Shown: piece by piece, positions 1 to 8,757 of the stretch | Position numbering within the stretch: position 1 is the first letter of the stretch | Layout: each line of letters opens with the position of its first letter | Assembly (NCBI GenBank): GCA_000372225.1 | Contig: AQTY01000008.1 | Coordinates: 1 to 58,704, forward strand | Origin: Candidatus Nitromaritima sp. SCGC AAA288-L16 | Lineage (GTDB): Bacteria > Nitrospinota > Nitrospinia > Nitrospinales > VA-1 | Length of the DNA stretch: 58,704 nucleotides | Direction: 5' to 3' | Made by a program: the position numbers and the translations under genes | The notes under the pieces: generated by a model | The model's database searches: none | Seen by the model: only the letters and a program-made list of their open reading frames with translations | What the model was told of the DNA's origin: nothing

Positions 1-24
1 CGTTATATATATCAATATATAACG
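1..24. repeat. Perfect 10-bp inverted repeat with 4-nt spacer
   Basis: CGTTATATAT, spacer ATCA, ATATATAACG. It lies at the very edge of the window, so any extension to the left cannot be seen. It could be an operator or the hairpin of a terminator for an upstream gene. No T-tract follows on the plus strand. Confidence 0.5.
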
Positions 25-171
25 AATTAATCAAGCTGTTTGTCACTGGATAGCAATAAATGGGGTCGTTGCATGAAATTCTCAGGTAAAACTTGTTATT
101 TCTTGCGACAGGCAGCAACGCAGTGTTAACATTTTTTTGCTCAATGAAGCTAATGTTTTATAGGTGATCCG

Positions 172-1725
172 ATGAGCAATTCAACAGTTTGTTTCCTGCC
201 GTCAACGAAATATCTGCATATAATGCTTGTGTTCATCCTATTGTTTTGTCCTCAAATTTCTCAGGCAATTGAAAGCAGAAAAATAGAAAAATTAATTGAA
301 GGTGCACAATCACCTACAGAAAAAAAACTACGAACTCAAGAAAAAGAATCAATTCTAAGGCGGGGCAAAGAATATTATTTTAAATTTTGTGTTCATTGTC
401 ATGGCAAAGAAGGGAAAGGTGATGGCAAAGCTTCTAACCACATCTTTCCGCAACCAAGGGAACTAAGCCAGGGGGTATTTAAATTTCATGCTACGCAGAC
501 TAATACTCTCCCTCTGGATGAGGACATAATTCGGACCATTAAAAAAGGAATTCCTGGGACTGCTATGCCAGCCTGGAATGGTATTTTGAGTGATGAGATT
601 ATTGACTCGATAGTGAAATTTATAAAAACATTTTCCGCTAGATTTGGAATGGAAGTTCCAGGACGGGAAATTGCCATTACCATGGAGTCACCCTTTGATA
701 GTTTGTCTATAGCATATGGAAAAAAAATATATAAAGAATTGCGTTGTGAGAAATGCCACGGAGAGAATGGTGATAAAGAAGGAGAACTTTCGAAAACATT
801 AAAAACTTTTCGAGATACAACCTGGTTTGTTTATGACTTGAGTCGCAAAAACTTTTATAAAGCAGGATCGTCCGGAACCGATATCTATCGAACACTTGCA
901 ACAGGATTAGATGGTTCCCCAATGAATGCATACGATTATATTAGTGATTTCGAGCGTTGGCATTTAGTCCATTTTGTGCAATCTATGCATAGTGTTAAAA
1001 GAGGTGAAACTTTTCCCGCGATAAATAAAATAATATCAAAAAGAATTGATAGACCAATAATGTTGGATTTAGAGGAATCTATTTGGGGAAAGGCACTCGA
1101 AACCCCGATAAGTATAAGGCCATTGAGGGCACGCAGGAATCCAATTTCCCGTTTGACAATTCGATCTGTGCATAACAAAAAAAAAATAGCAATTAAAATA
1201 AAATGGGAAGACCCTACCCCAGATAATATTCTTAATAATAATTATGTAGACCAAAGCGCAATTCAATTTGCTGTCGATGACTCAGATATTGAAGATAGTC
1301 CATTTTATGGGATGGGAGAGAAAGGAAAAATGGTTAACATCTGGCATTGGAAAGCCGATGTTCGCCAGAAGATAATTAAAAGTGGCAAATCAAAACAAAA
1401 ACAAATAGCAAAAAATGCCAAATCGCGTGCCGGGATGTTTGTGAATCCATTCACAGAATCTTCCGTGGAAGAAATGAACTCAAGGGGGATTGGAGCGTTA
1501 ACCGTTCAACCGCTTGGGGATCAAAAGTTAAAGGGAAGAGGATACTGGTACGATGGGCATTGGAATGTAGTTTTCATTAGAAATTTAGAGGCTACAAGCA
1601 AATGGGATATTGATTTTAGTGATGAGAATCAAGTTGTTCTAGCTTTTGCTTTGTGGGATGGAAGTAAAAAAGAGATGAATTCAAATAAAATGGTTAGCTT
1701 TTGGCAGACTTTGATTTTCCGGTAG
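172..1725 (+). CDS. Diheme cytochrome c with C-terminal ethylbenzene-dehydrogenase-type heme domain
   Basis: Predicted exported electron-transfer protein of 517 aa. A hydrophobic signal segment spans about residues 12-32. Two class I heme c sites are visible, CVHCH (73-77) and CEKCH (192-196), with candidate axial methionines in GTAMPAW (M132) and GSPMNAY (M251). The C-terminal 200 residues look like the EB_dh domain of DMSO-reductase-family gamma subunits (for example NxrC, EbdC, ClrC), including the VNIWHWKAD segment and the aromatic YWYDGHWNVVF-like end. An AGGTGA ribosome site sits 4 nt before the ATG. It is followed after 27 bp by an FGE-like gene and then by a YedY-like enzyme, so it may carry electrons for that enzyme. 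No catalytic alpha or beta partner of a DMSO-reductase complex is in the window. The domain calls are good; the physiological partner is inferred. Confidence 0.85.
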   Translation: MSNSTVCFLPSTKYLHIMLVFILLFCPQISQAIESRKIEKLIEGAQSPTEKKLRTQEKESILRRGKEYYFKFCVHCHGKEGKGDGKASNHIFPQPRELSQGVFKFHATQTNTLPLDEDIIRTIKKGIPGTAMPAWNGILSDEIIDSIVKFIKTFSARFGMEVPGREIAITMESPFDSLSIAYGKKIYKELRCEKCHGENGDKEGELSKTLKTFRDTTWFVYDLSRKNFYKAGSSGTDIYRTLATGLDGSPMNAYDYISDFERWHLVHFVQSMHSVKRGETFPAINKIISKRIDRPIMLDLEESIWGKALETPISIRPLRARRNPISRLTIRSVHNKKKIAIKIKWEDPTPDNILNNNYVDQSAIQFAVDDSDIEDSPFYGMGEKGKMVNIWHWKADVRQKIIKSGKSKQKQIAKNAKSRAGMFVNPFTESSVEEMNSRGIGALTVQPLGDQKLKGRGYWYDGHWNVVFIRNLEATSKWDIDFSDENQVVLAFALWDGSKKEMNSNKMVSFWQTLIFR

Positions 1726-1752
1726 CACAACTTCAAAGCATTTTATTGGATT

Positions 1753-2475
1753 ATGAGAAAAACAAAAACATTCTTTTTAGTTTTTTTTATATGTTTGTTT
1801 ATTCAAGTTCATTTAGCTAATTCTTTGCAGATACATGAGAATGCTTCTCTGATCCCAGCGGGAGAATTTTTAATGGGTACAGAAGAGGGGACAAAAATCG
1901 AACGCCCTGTCCATAAAGTCTATTTGGGGGAATTTAGAATTAGCCGGTTCGAAGTGAGCAACATCGAATTCGAAATATTTCAGCCAAACCATACACGAAG
2001 TGTAAGTTCACCTTGCGATCAATGCCCTGTAACAATGGTCAACTGGTTTGAGGCCAGTTCTTACTGCAAGAACAAAAATGGACGTCTACCATCTGAAGCA
2101 GAATGGGAAAAGGCAGCAAGAGGACCTACTGAGTACCGTTATTCCTTCGGGGAAAACCCAGATCAGTCTAAAAGTAATTTTGGACATGAGTTTCAAGTTG
2201 GGGTAAAAGCTGTAAACTCATTTCAACCTAATGGATTTGGTTTATATAATATGAGCGGAAACGTTTGGGAGTGGGTCGACGACTGGTTTTCTTTTTATGC
2301 CCAAGATAAAAAAAAAACCCGGAAAGAAAGAATGGTGTTTACTGAAAAAATACTTCGGGGCGGAAGCTGGTATAACACAGCTTATTATATAAACGTGGGC
2401 ATGCGTTTTAAGATTAACCCAGATATTAAATTAAATTCTATTGGTTTTCGTTGTGCATGGGATGTTCAGCAATGA
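1753..2475 (+). CDS. FGE-sulfatase (SUMF1) fold protein, NirV-like, lacking catalytic cysteines
   Basis: 240 aa with an N-terminal signal segment (about 1-24). Family landmarks are all present: IPAGEFLMG, PVTMVNWFEASSYC, GRLPSEAEWEKAARG, GLYNMSGNVWEWVDDW, LRGGSW and GFRCAWD. In formylglycine-generating enzymes the residues after GGS include two active-site cysteines; here that stretch reads SWYNTAYYINVGMRF, so both are absent. It is therefore unlikely to make formylglycine. NirV of nitrite reductase clusters and other periplasmic SUMF1-fold proteins also lack them. It sits 27 bp after the diheme cytochrome and 48 bp before the YedY-like gene, which suggests an accessory or structural role in that periplasmic redox set. 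Confidence 0.85.
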   Translation: MRKTKTFFLVFFICLFIQVHLANSLQIHENASLIPAGEFLMGTEEGTKIERPVHKVYLGEFRISRFEVSNIEFEIFQPNHTRSVSSPCDQCPVTMVNWFEASSYCKNKNGRLPSEAEWEKAARGPTEYRYSFGENPDQSKSNFGHEFQVGVKAVNSFQPNGFGLYNMSGNVWEWVDDWFSFYAQDKKKTRKERMVFTEKILRGGSWYNTAYYINVGMRFKINPDIKLNSIGFRCAWDVQQ

Positions 2476-2523
2476 ATGAGAGGTTAAATCCGTTATTCTA
2501 TTTACTGAGACTAGGGCTTCGAA

Positions 2524-3486
2524 ATGTTTGGAATTAAAATTTTCACAGACTGGGATATTCCAGAAAATAATATTACGCCTGAAGAAATATACTTAAATCG
2601 CAGAAAATTTCTTGGGAATGTCGGAAAATTAGGGGGTAATATTCTGGCACTTAGTACACTCTCTAATCTTTTGAACCCTAAAGAAGTTTTTTCTGTAAAC
2701 TCATTTTCCAATGAATCTATATCACAGAATGAAAATAACATTACTGATTTGCGCGATAAAATCACTTCCGAGGTCCTTACTTCCAGTTACAACAATTTTT
2801 ATGAATTTGGAACCAATAAAAGTGATATATCCTTTCTCGCGAAAAAATTACCAGTGGAAAACTGGAAAATTAAGATAGAGGGATTGGTTCATGAACCACG
2901 AATATTGGATGTTGATAAAATTATTCAGGCAATGCCTCTAGAACAAAGGGTGTATAGGTTAAGGTGCGTTGAAACTTGGTCGGCAATTATTCCCTGGTCA
3001 GGTTTTCCCTTGCGGGAGTTAATCAAGATGTCGAGTCCTTTATCAACAGCACGATATATCAAGTTCAAGACATTTATCGATCCAAACATAGCACCCGGGC
3101 AAAAAAACCGTTTTTGGGAGCCGTGGCCCTATGTTGAAAGTTTGAGTATGTCTGAAGCCATGCATAATCTGGCGTTTGTAGCAGTCGGTATGTACGGACA
3201 TCAATTAAATCCACAAAATGGCGCACCGATACGCCTAGTTGTTCCGTGGAAATATGGCTTTAAAAGTATTAAGTCTATCGATGTTATTGAATTCGTCAAG
3301 GATAGACCAAACACTTTCTGGCAAACAGTTTCTCCATTAGAGTATGATTTCTGGGCAAATGTGGAACCCGATGTTCCGTATGCAAAATGGGATCAACGCT
3401 TTGAAGTGCTTCTGGGAAAAACAAAAAAAGAAAAGACTATGCTCTATAACGGTTACGCTGCACAAGTCGCAAAATTATATTCGTGA
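2524..3486 (+). CDS. msrP: YedY/MsrP-like molybdopterin-dependent oxidoreductase
   Basis: 320 aa, close to the family length. The N-terminus carries a twin-arginine signal (LNRRKFLG, R26-R27) followed by a hydrophobic stretch, as expected for export of a folded molybdenum enzyme. The sulfite-oxidase-fold core includes RLRCVETWSAIIPWSGFPL, where C148 is the expected Mo ligand, and ends with the family-typical LYNGYAAQVAKLYS. MsrP repairs methionine sulfoxide in periplasmic proteins using a heme b membrane partner, MsrQ. No msrQ is adjacent; the diheme cytochrome upstream is an alternative electron donor (inference). A second methionine sulfoxide reductase, MsrA, lies at 13.2 kb. Confidence 0.88.
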   Translation: MFGIKIFTDWDIPENNITPEEIYLNRRKFLGNVGKLGGNILALSTLSNLLNPKEVFSVNSFSNESISQNENNITDLRDKITSEVLTSSYNNFYEFGTNKSDISFLAKKLPVENWKIKIEGLVHEPRILDVDKIIQAMPLEQRVYRLRCVETWSAIIPWSGFPLRELIKMSSPLSTARYIKFKTFIDPNIAPGQKNRFWEPWPYVESLSMSEAMHNLAFVAVGMYGHQLNPQNGAPIRLVVPWKYGFKSIKSIDVIEFVKDRPNTFWQTVSPLEYDFWANVEPDVPYAKWDQRFEVLLGKTKKEKTMLYNGYAAQVAKLYS

Positions 3487-3558
3487 AATAGACTTTTTAG
3501 ACAAATCTCCACTTGTATTAAGAGTGAATTTATAGAAAACAGAAAATAACTAGCAATG

Positions 3559-4263
3559 TTAGTCTGGGGTGCGTTTGGTTATAGGAGGCATGCAAAAGCT
3601 TTTTATTTCCTGGGGCATTGTTTTGACAACTCGTACCTCCCACTTTACGGCAACTCGATTCATCTTATTCCAAGAGTCAGCTAGTCGCCCCATGTCCCAA
3701 TTTGAAATACGTAGTGGACCCCAAAATTTTTTTAGTCCCTCGAAGAGCTGATCATTGTAGAAATTGATCATTGTTTTCTTTTTCACAATTCCATCTAAAA
3801 GAGGGTAGAAATCGCGTCCATGAATGGCAAGGCCCCTTTTCTTAACTAAATTTAAAATATTCAGACCGGAGCCGTCAGTTACCTTAAGGCGTAATGCTCC
3901 GTTTTTTGTAAAACTTTTAACCGGCCATTTTTCATCAGGAAAAGGGGGTACGACATTATAGTTGCCTTCTGGGGCTCCTCCACTTGATATTAACCTTAAG
4001 AAATCCTTGTCTATTTTTCCTTTCGCATCGACTCCGAGAAAACACACTTTTCTGAGTTTAATGGTTTCGCTAAGAACTGACAAATCTCCGGGATAATTTA
4101 TATCTTCAGACAGTCGGATTATGATTTCTGAACCTTGGCATATGCTCGGGACTATTAAAAATATTTGGATGATAAATACCAGCAAGCCTGGAATGCGATA
4201 AATCCATAAAACCTTAAATGCTTTAGTTGAGAAAAAGTAGGCCAAAGTACGATTGATTAACAT
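3559..4263 (-). CDS. Exported protein of unknown function
   Basis: 234 aa with an N-terminal hydrophobic segment (about residues 20-45) that looks like a signal peptide or anchor. I do not recognise the family. A stretch around LAIHGRDFYP recalls the His of YkuD-type L,D-transpeptidases, but the essential SHGC-type cysteine motif is not found, so I do not assign that function. It lies 12 bp before the gene at 4276 (same strand, downstream of it), so the two are probably co-transcribed. It converges with the YedY-like gene, 72 bp away. Confidence 0.6.
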   Translation of the reverse strand: MLINRTLAYFFSTKAFKVLWIYRIPGLLVFIIQIFLIVPSICQGSEIIIRLSEDINYPGDLSVLSETIKLRKVCFLGVDAKGKIDKDFLRLISSGGAPEGNYNVVPPFPDEKWPVKSFTKNGALRLKVTDGSGLNILNLVKKRGLAIHGRDFYPLLDGIVKKKTMINFYNDQLFEGLKKFWGPLRISNWDMGRLADSWNKMNRVAVKWEVRVVKTMPQEIKSFCMPPITKRTPD

Positions 4264-4275
4264 TATGAAAAAACT

Positions 4276-5343
4276 CTAATTAAAAATTTCTAAAAAAACA
4301 AAATTATTAGCCGCTTCTTTAGAAATACTTTTTACATTTATTCTTGGATTCAAGTCTGAGTTACTAAGAATGTTTTTACTTTGATTATTGTTCTTAATTT
4401 GCCGGGGAATAATTTTTTGAAGATAAGAGGATTTAATGGCAAAACTTACATTGTCTGAAGCATCCTTTAAATACGAAAATGATTTTTGAGCCATAGATTT
4501 TCCTAGTATCAATCCAATTACGTTACCATTTTTGTTGAATAGTGGACCTCCGTCTTGGTCTTTTTTAAGCGCGAGATCTAGTTGTACTATCTTGTTGCTG
4601 TTTTCAAGAGCATTTTCCTTAAGAATTTTTCCTTTAGACATAGAAGAATTTTGGGTTTTTAGTTTTGAAAAATCAATTGTGTAAACGGTATCACCTTCTT
4701 GGAAACTAGGGTTGTTTTCAAATTCTAATGGTTTAAGTAAGTATTTATTGGGATTAATTAGTTTTAGAACTACAATTTTATATATAATGAATTCACGGAT
4801 TAACACCACAGGTTCTGTTTTCTCGTTTGCAAATCGTATCCGGATTTCATTAGCTCCTTCTATCGATGAGGCAGTAGTCAATAAGTACCCTTGCTTTCCA
4901 ATAAAAAAACCAACACCCGAAGGTTTCCACCTCCGCCTGGCAGGCATCAATGTTCCAACTATAAAATCTTCTGGATCTAGACCAAACTTTTTATAGGCCT
5001 TCTCTAGGTTGTTTTTAGCAATATCTAGATTATGCTTTGAATTTTTGTATTTATTGTTTTTGTAGAATAATTCAGCTTTTTTAAAATGGTCTATTGCTTT
5101 GGCACCACTACCAATTTGGGAATACAGCACACCTAAGTAGTGATGGGTTTTAGCAGAATCAGGTTCGATTTTTAGAGCCTTGAGGTAAGTATTTATTGCT
5201 TCATCTATTTTTCCCTTAATGAAAAAATTAAATGCTTTTTTGTGTAAGTCTTGTTGCTGGTTTGCTTCACTGATGCTACTAAAAAAAATACCGACTAACA
5301 GAACTGTGGTTCCTAAAAATATTTTTAAGTTAACTTGTTTCAC
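4276..5343 (-). CDS. TPR plus HtrA-like pseudoprotease
   Basis: About 355 aa from a GTG start at 5343, which gives a clean signal peptide (MKQVNLKIFLGTTVLLVGIF); a TTG start at 5364 would add 7 residues. Residues about 30-95 form two or three TPRs. Residues about 143-310 align with trypsin-like HtrA proteases: GVGFFIGKQGYLLTT, IEGANEI, VVLKL, DGGPLFNKNGNVIGL. The three triad positions are all replaced: the His of LTxxHV is S159, the Asp of DLAVLKL is K189, and the Ser of GNSGGPL is D264. The fold is kept but catalysis should be impossible. It is therefore probably a peptide-binding or scaffolding protein in the periplasm. Confidence 0.8.
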   Translation of the reverse strand: MKQVNLKIFLGTTVLLVGIFFSSISEANQQQDLHKKAFNFFIKGKIDEAINTYLKALKIEPDSAKTHHYLGVLYSQIGSGAKAIDHFKKAELFYKNNKYKNSKHNLDIAKNNLEKAYKKFGLDPEDFIVGTLMPARRRWKPSGVGFFIGKQGYLLTTASSIEGANEIRIRFANEKTEPVVLIREFIIYKIVVLKLINPNKYLLKPLEFENNPSFQEGDTVYTIDFSKLKTQNSSMSKGKILKENALENSNKIVQLDLALKKDQDGGPLFNKNGNVIGLILGKSMAQKSFSYLKDASDNVSFAIKSSYLQKIIPRQIKNNNQSKNILSNSDLNPRINVKSISKEAANNFVFLEIFN

Positions 5344-5586
5344 GATTAAATGAAAACCATGCAAGTTGATAGATTAATAATTTATAGTTTTAGTTTAGGT
5401 CTATGGTTTTGGACATTCAAATATATTTTTATAATTTTCTAAAAAAACTTAATGACCGATTGAGGGTGATTCTAGTGATTAGATTTTAAAAAACAGTTAA
5501 AACACAACGTGGTAATTAATTAGCCTGTATTGGTTTTTAGAAATTAAGTGGCAGAAATATCTAGAATGAGAAAACGGTGTTGAAAA

Positions 5587-6366
5587 TTATTTTGATAGTC
5601 CATTTTCTAGTTCGAGTTTTTGTTTTAACTTTCCTGAATTAACAAGGTTTTTTACTTTAATTAAAGCCTTTGGGGTAAAGTCTTTAATTTGATAAAGGTT
5701 GCCCTTGTTTTGTGGTGTGCCTTTGTTCACTAAATCAGTATTAGTCTGCTTTATCGCCTCAATCATTAGCTTAGTTCCAAGAATAATTGGTTTGGTCATT
5801 AAAACGAACTCAGAATCCCTTTTATCTAGATCGATTGTGTCCTGAGTCACAATATTGCCGCCATCTATTCTCTTGCTAACAGAATGTACTGTTGCCCCCA
5901 AAAGCTGAGGCTTTAAATCATGGATGGGCCAGAAATTACAGGAAGAACCGCGGTAATATTGTGATAAACCAACATGAAGATTCAAAATGCAATCTGGATA
6001 TAAGTGGAGGTATTTTGATCCTAATAGACTGGCGCCAAAAACAATTATTTTGGCTGGGTTGAATTTGTGGATAAGCTGTAAGGTTTTGTTGCTATTCAGG
6101 CAGCCTTTTTTAATTTTAAATATCTTTGGATTGTTTTGGGTATGATTTTTTTTTGAAAATCTCAATAAGGATTCTTCGGTTTCTTGGCGGTTTAAGAAAA
6201 ACTCATTCCATAGTTCTCTTTCTTTGTCGGAATTGAAAGGTGGGTCTGGATATTGAACCTTTTCAATAAAAACTGCAGACAATTTAAAGTGAGAAACCAA
6301 TTGATTTACAAAGTACTTATGCGGTAGCTGGTTTCCTGTTATAGCTAGTAAATTTTGAGTGGCCAT
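5587..6366 (-). CDS. Formyltransferase-family protein (Fmt/PurN/ArnA fold)
   Basis: 259 aa. The central part matches the formyltransferase core: IIVFGASLLG, ILNLHVGLSQYYRGSSCNFW and ATVHSVSKRIDGGNIV. The catalytic Asn-His-Asp set of the family is retained as N and H in NLH and D in RIDGGNIV. The first 100 residues are an atypical N-terminal half, and the OB-fold C-terminal domain of methionyl-tRNA formyltransferase is missing. It is therefore more likely a sugar-nucleotide or small-molecule N-formyltransferase than Fmt. It stands alone, with about 200 bp on either side. Confidence 0.75.
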   Translation of the reverse strand: MATQNLLAITGNQLPHKYFVNQLVSHFKLSAVFIEKVQYPDPPFNSDKERELWNEFFLNRQETEESLLRFSKKNHTQNNPKIFKIKKGCLNSNKTLQLIHKFNPAKIIVFGASLLGSKYLHLYPDCILNLHVGLSQYYRGSSCNFWPIHDLKPQLLGATVHSVSKRIDGGNIVTQDTIDLDKRDSEFVLMTKPIILGTKLMIEAIKQTNTDLVNKGTPQNKGNLYQIKDFTPKALIKVKNLVNSGKLKQKLELENGLSK

Positions 6367-6561
6367 TGAATTTAGAATTTTGTGAAGAAGAAAATCACGG
6401 AAAGTCTAAAAATGCTAGTAAAACAAGGCATTGATGGAGGTGTTATATTCGATAAATCCATAATCACTTTATCCCAAAAACATTTATGTTGCTATAGTCT
6501 CGAATAATTTTGACTAAAAAAAGGTGGGAGAAATAAAATTTTTCTTGTGTGGTTAGTTTTT

Positions 6562-8460
6562 TTATGAGGTTTTAGGAACAACTTCAGATTTGATTACGAA
6601 GCTGTAAAAGAGGCCGCCTAAAAATATTATTAAGAGAAGACTTTGCCCAATTAATGTTTCCCATGTAGGGTACATTCCTAACCAAGAAATTTCAGGAGAG
6701 AAATTTGCGGGTGTTAAAGAGAGTGCCTCGCCCATTTGTAATTCATGGAGCCCTTTGCCCATAAAGGTAAATGCCATGAAGTAAAGCAAAACACTAGTGG
6801 CTCCAAAAAACCATTTGAGCGGTATTCGTATGCCAACTTTGTTAATCAAGTAAAATATAAAAACGAGAAAGCTGCAGCCTGCCACAAACCCCGGGATAAT
6901 TCCGCTATTTACATTTCCCGCGTACAAATATAGGGCTTTGTAGAATAGAACCGTTTCAAATCCTTCACGGTAGACCGAGAAAAAAGCTACCATACCCAAG
7001 GCAAAAATATTGCCCGTTGTAAGTGCTTGAGTCATCTTTTTCGTTATATAGCTGTTCCATTTTTGGGTTTCTATTTTCATGATCAACCAATAGCTTACCC
7101 AGAATAAGACGACCACGGCAACTAACATGATCCAACCTTCTAGAAGCTCTTGTTTGGCCGTGCTAATGTCAAGGACCTCGTCAAGAATATAGGCGGTTAA
7201 AAAACTCGCAACAATCCCGATTATTACTCCCTGGTAAATCGTCTTTACCTTGTCTTTGTTTTTCGACTTTATGAGAAAAGCAATTAAAGCGGCAACGATT
7301 AATATTGCCTCAAAGCCCTCTCGGACAATTATTGAAAAAGACTGTAGGAATAAACCTGTAAAACCAACTTTTTGTTCGAGAATTGTTTGAGCTTCTTGTA
7401 AGTCACTTTGCATACCTTGATTAATTTTTTCAACATGGCTTAAGTTAGCACCTCTTTTGATTTCAGCACGTAAGCGGCCAAAAGAGGACTCGAGCTGTAG
7501 CCCTAATTCTTTATTTTTCGTTACCAAAGCGGTCTCAATACCTTCGTATTTAAGATAGGCATCGAATGCCAGTTCAGCTGATTGTTCAACGTCACCCGCT
7601 TCAAAGGCTCTTATACTTTGATTTAAAACGCTTGTTACATCAGCAACTGCCTTTTCTGCAGAACCTGAGATTTCAGATGTGCCTACTGCTGCCACAATGG
7701 GAAGTTCTACATTTTTATTTGAAAATGTTCGAATGTAATAGGCAACGTCCCATAAGTCCTCCTCCGGAAGAATTTCTGACCAGGCTATCATCAAAGTATT
7801 AGCTATCCCCACAGAAATTACTTGAAAGTTACTGTATGCAGTACTGTGACCGTTGCCTGTTATCTCTGGGTCAGAAAGAACGGCTGGCGCTGGATCAATT
7901 TTTGAAGAAAGAGGACCATCCCCACCTCCAGTCAAACCATGACATATTGCACAATTAGCCTTAAAAATCGCTTTACCATTCTGAATATTGATTGCTCGTG
8001 TGGGAGATTTAAGCATTTCAATACCCAATTCCGTCAAGAGTTGAGAGCTTATTGCGTTAGCAGATATTTTTATTTCGCTAGGATTATTCTTGTTATTTAT
8101 GTTAGTTCGAAGATTTTTAAACTTTGCTTTAAGTTCCTCCGCATTTTTTGAATTAGGCATATAGCCAACAATAGATTGATATCTCTCAAGAGCTTGTTCA
8201 AGAAATATTTGGCTTTCTTTATATTCAACAGGATTAACAACTTTCCCATTTTCAATGCCGAGGTCATATTCTTTTGCCAAAATATCTAGCATCATTACAA
8301 TTTTTTTGGCTTTCGAGGTCGCTATTTCAGGAGTTGTTAAAGCTGCTAGTGATGAAGGTAAAGCGCTCAGAAAAAAGAAAAATGAAAGAAAAAATATAAA
8401 GGTTTGTTTGATTAAAGCCAACCTTAAGGAAATGGTTTTTGATCTCATACTTAAGTTCAT
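6562..8460 (-). CDS. Cytochrome c-FTR1 family high-affinity iron permease fusion
   Basis: 632 aa. Order: signal peptide (about 15-40), helical region (45-155), one heme c site CAICH (170-174) with GLTGGGDG after it, a periplasmic helical linker (about 265-365), then a seven-helix FTR1 permease. Both permease signature motifs are present, REGFE at 380-384 and REGFE at 498-502; in Ftr1 and EfeU these bind and translocate Fe(III). The fused cytochrome presumably takes electrons from Fe(II) oxidation, replacing a separate ferroxidase (inference; cytochrome-FTR1 fusions are known in several Gram-negatives). ATG at 8448 is an alternative start. The upstream promoter candidate shares its layout with the Fur-controlled BFD gene next door. 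Confidence 0.9.
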   Translation of the reverse strand: MNLSMRSKTISLRLALIKQTFIFFLSFFFFLSALPSSLAALTTPEIATSKAKKIVMMLDILAKEYDLGIENGKVVNPVEYKESQIFLEQALERYQSIVGYMPNSKNAEELKAKFKNLRTNINNKNNPSEIKISANAISSQLLTELGIEMLKSPTRAINIQNGKAIFKANCAICHGLTGGGDGPLSSKIDPAPAVLSDPEITGNGHSTAYSNFQVISVGIANTLMIAWSEILPEEDLWDVAYYIRTFSNKNVELPIVAAVGTSEISGSAEKAVADVTSVLNQSIRAFEAGDVEQSAELAFDAYLKYEGIETALVTKNKELGLQLESSFGRLRAEIKRGANLSHVEKINQGMQSDLQEAQTILEQKVGFTGLFLQSFSIIVREGFEAILIVAALIAFLIKSKNKDKVKTIYQGVIIGIVASFLTAYILDEVLDISTAKQELLEGWIMLVAVVVLFWVSYWLIMKIETQKWNSYITKKMTQALTTGNIFALGMVAFFSVYREGFETVLFYKALYLYAGNVNSGIIPGFVAGCSFLVFIFYLINKVGIRIPLKWFFGATSVLLYFMAFTFMGKGLHELQMGEALSLTPANFSPEISWLGMYPTWETLIGQSLLLIIFLGGLFYSFVIKSEVVPKTS

Positions 8461-8555
8461 TTTGTTTGTTTGAAGTTTGTTAGGTCAATATTATTTGAAA
8501 CATTAGCAAAGTAATCTTCTGGATAAAAATAATTGTGTTTCTTAGACCCAATAGT

Positions 8556-8584
8556 TACATAAAATCAAAATCATTAATGGTCAA
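8556..8584 (-). promoter_or_regulatory. Candidate promoter with weak Fur-like box for the FTR1 gene
   Basis: Reading the minus strand: TTGACC (8584-8579), 17-nt spacer, TATGTA (8561-8556). The spacer together with flanking bases (8560-8578) matches the 19-bp Fur consensus at 13 of 19 positions. On its own this is weak, but the arrangement copies the much clearer Fur promoter at 9091-9123. Confidence 0.4.
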
Positions 8585-8757
8585 TTAACCTGCCATTAAG
8601 TAATTTTAATTTATCACCTAAAAAATACTTTATGAAAGGAGTCTGATTCAAGCCCAAATAATAATTTCTACAAAAACTACCACATACAAGTATTTTTAAA
8701 TAGGCTTTGACAGTTTAGATGATTTCTTTTTTAGGGGTGTCAGCATACTTTGATCAA

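Noticed and set aside
3559..4263. L,D-transpeptidase (YkuD)
   Set aside because: Only a short HG-containing segment is similar; the catalytic cysteine motif is absent.
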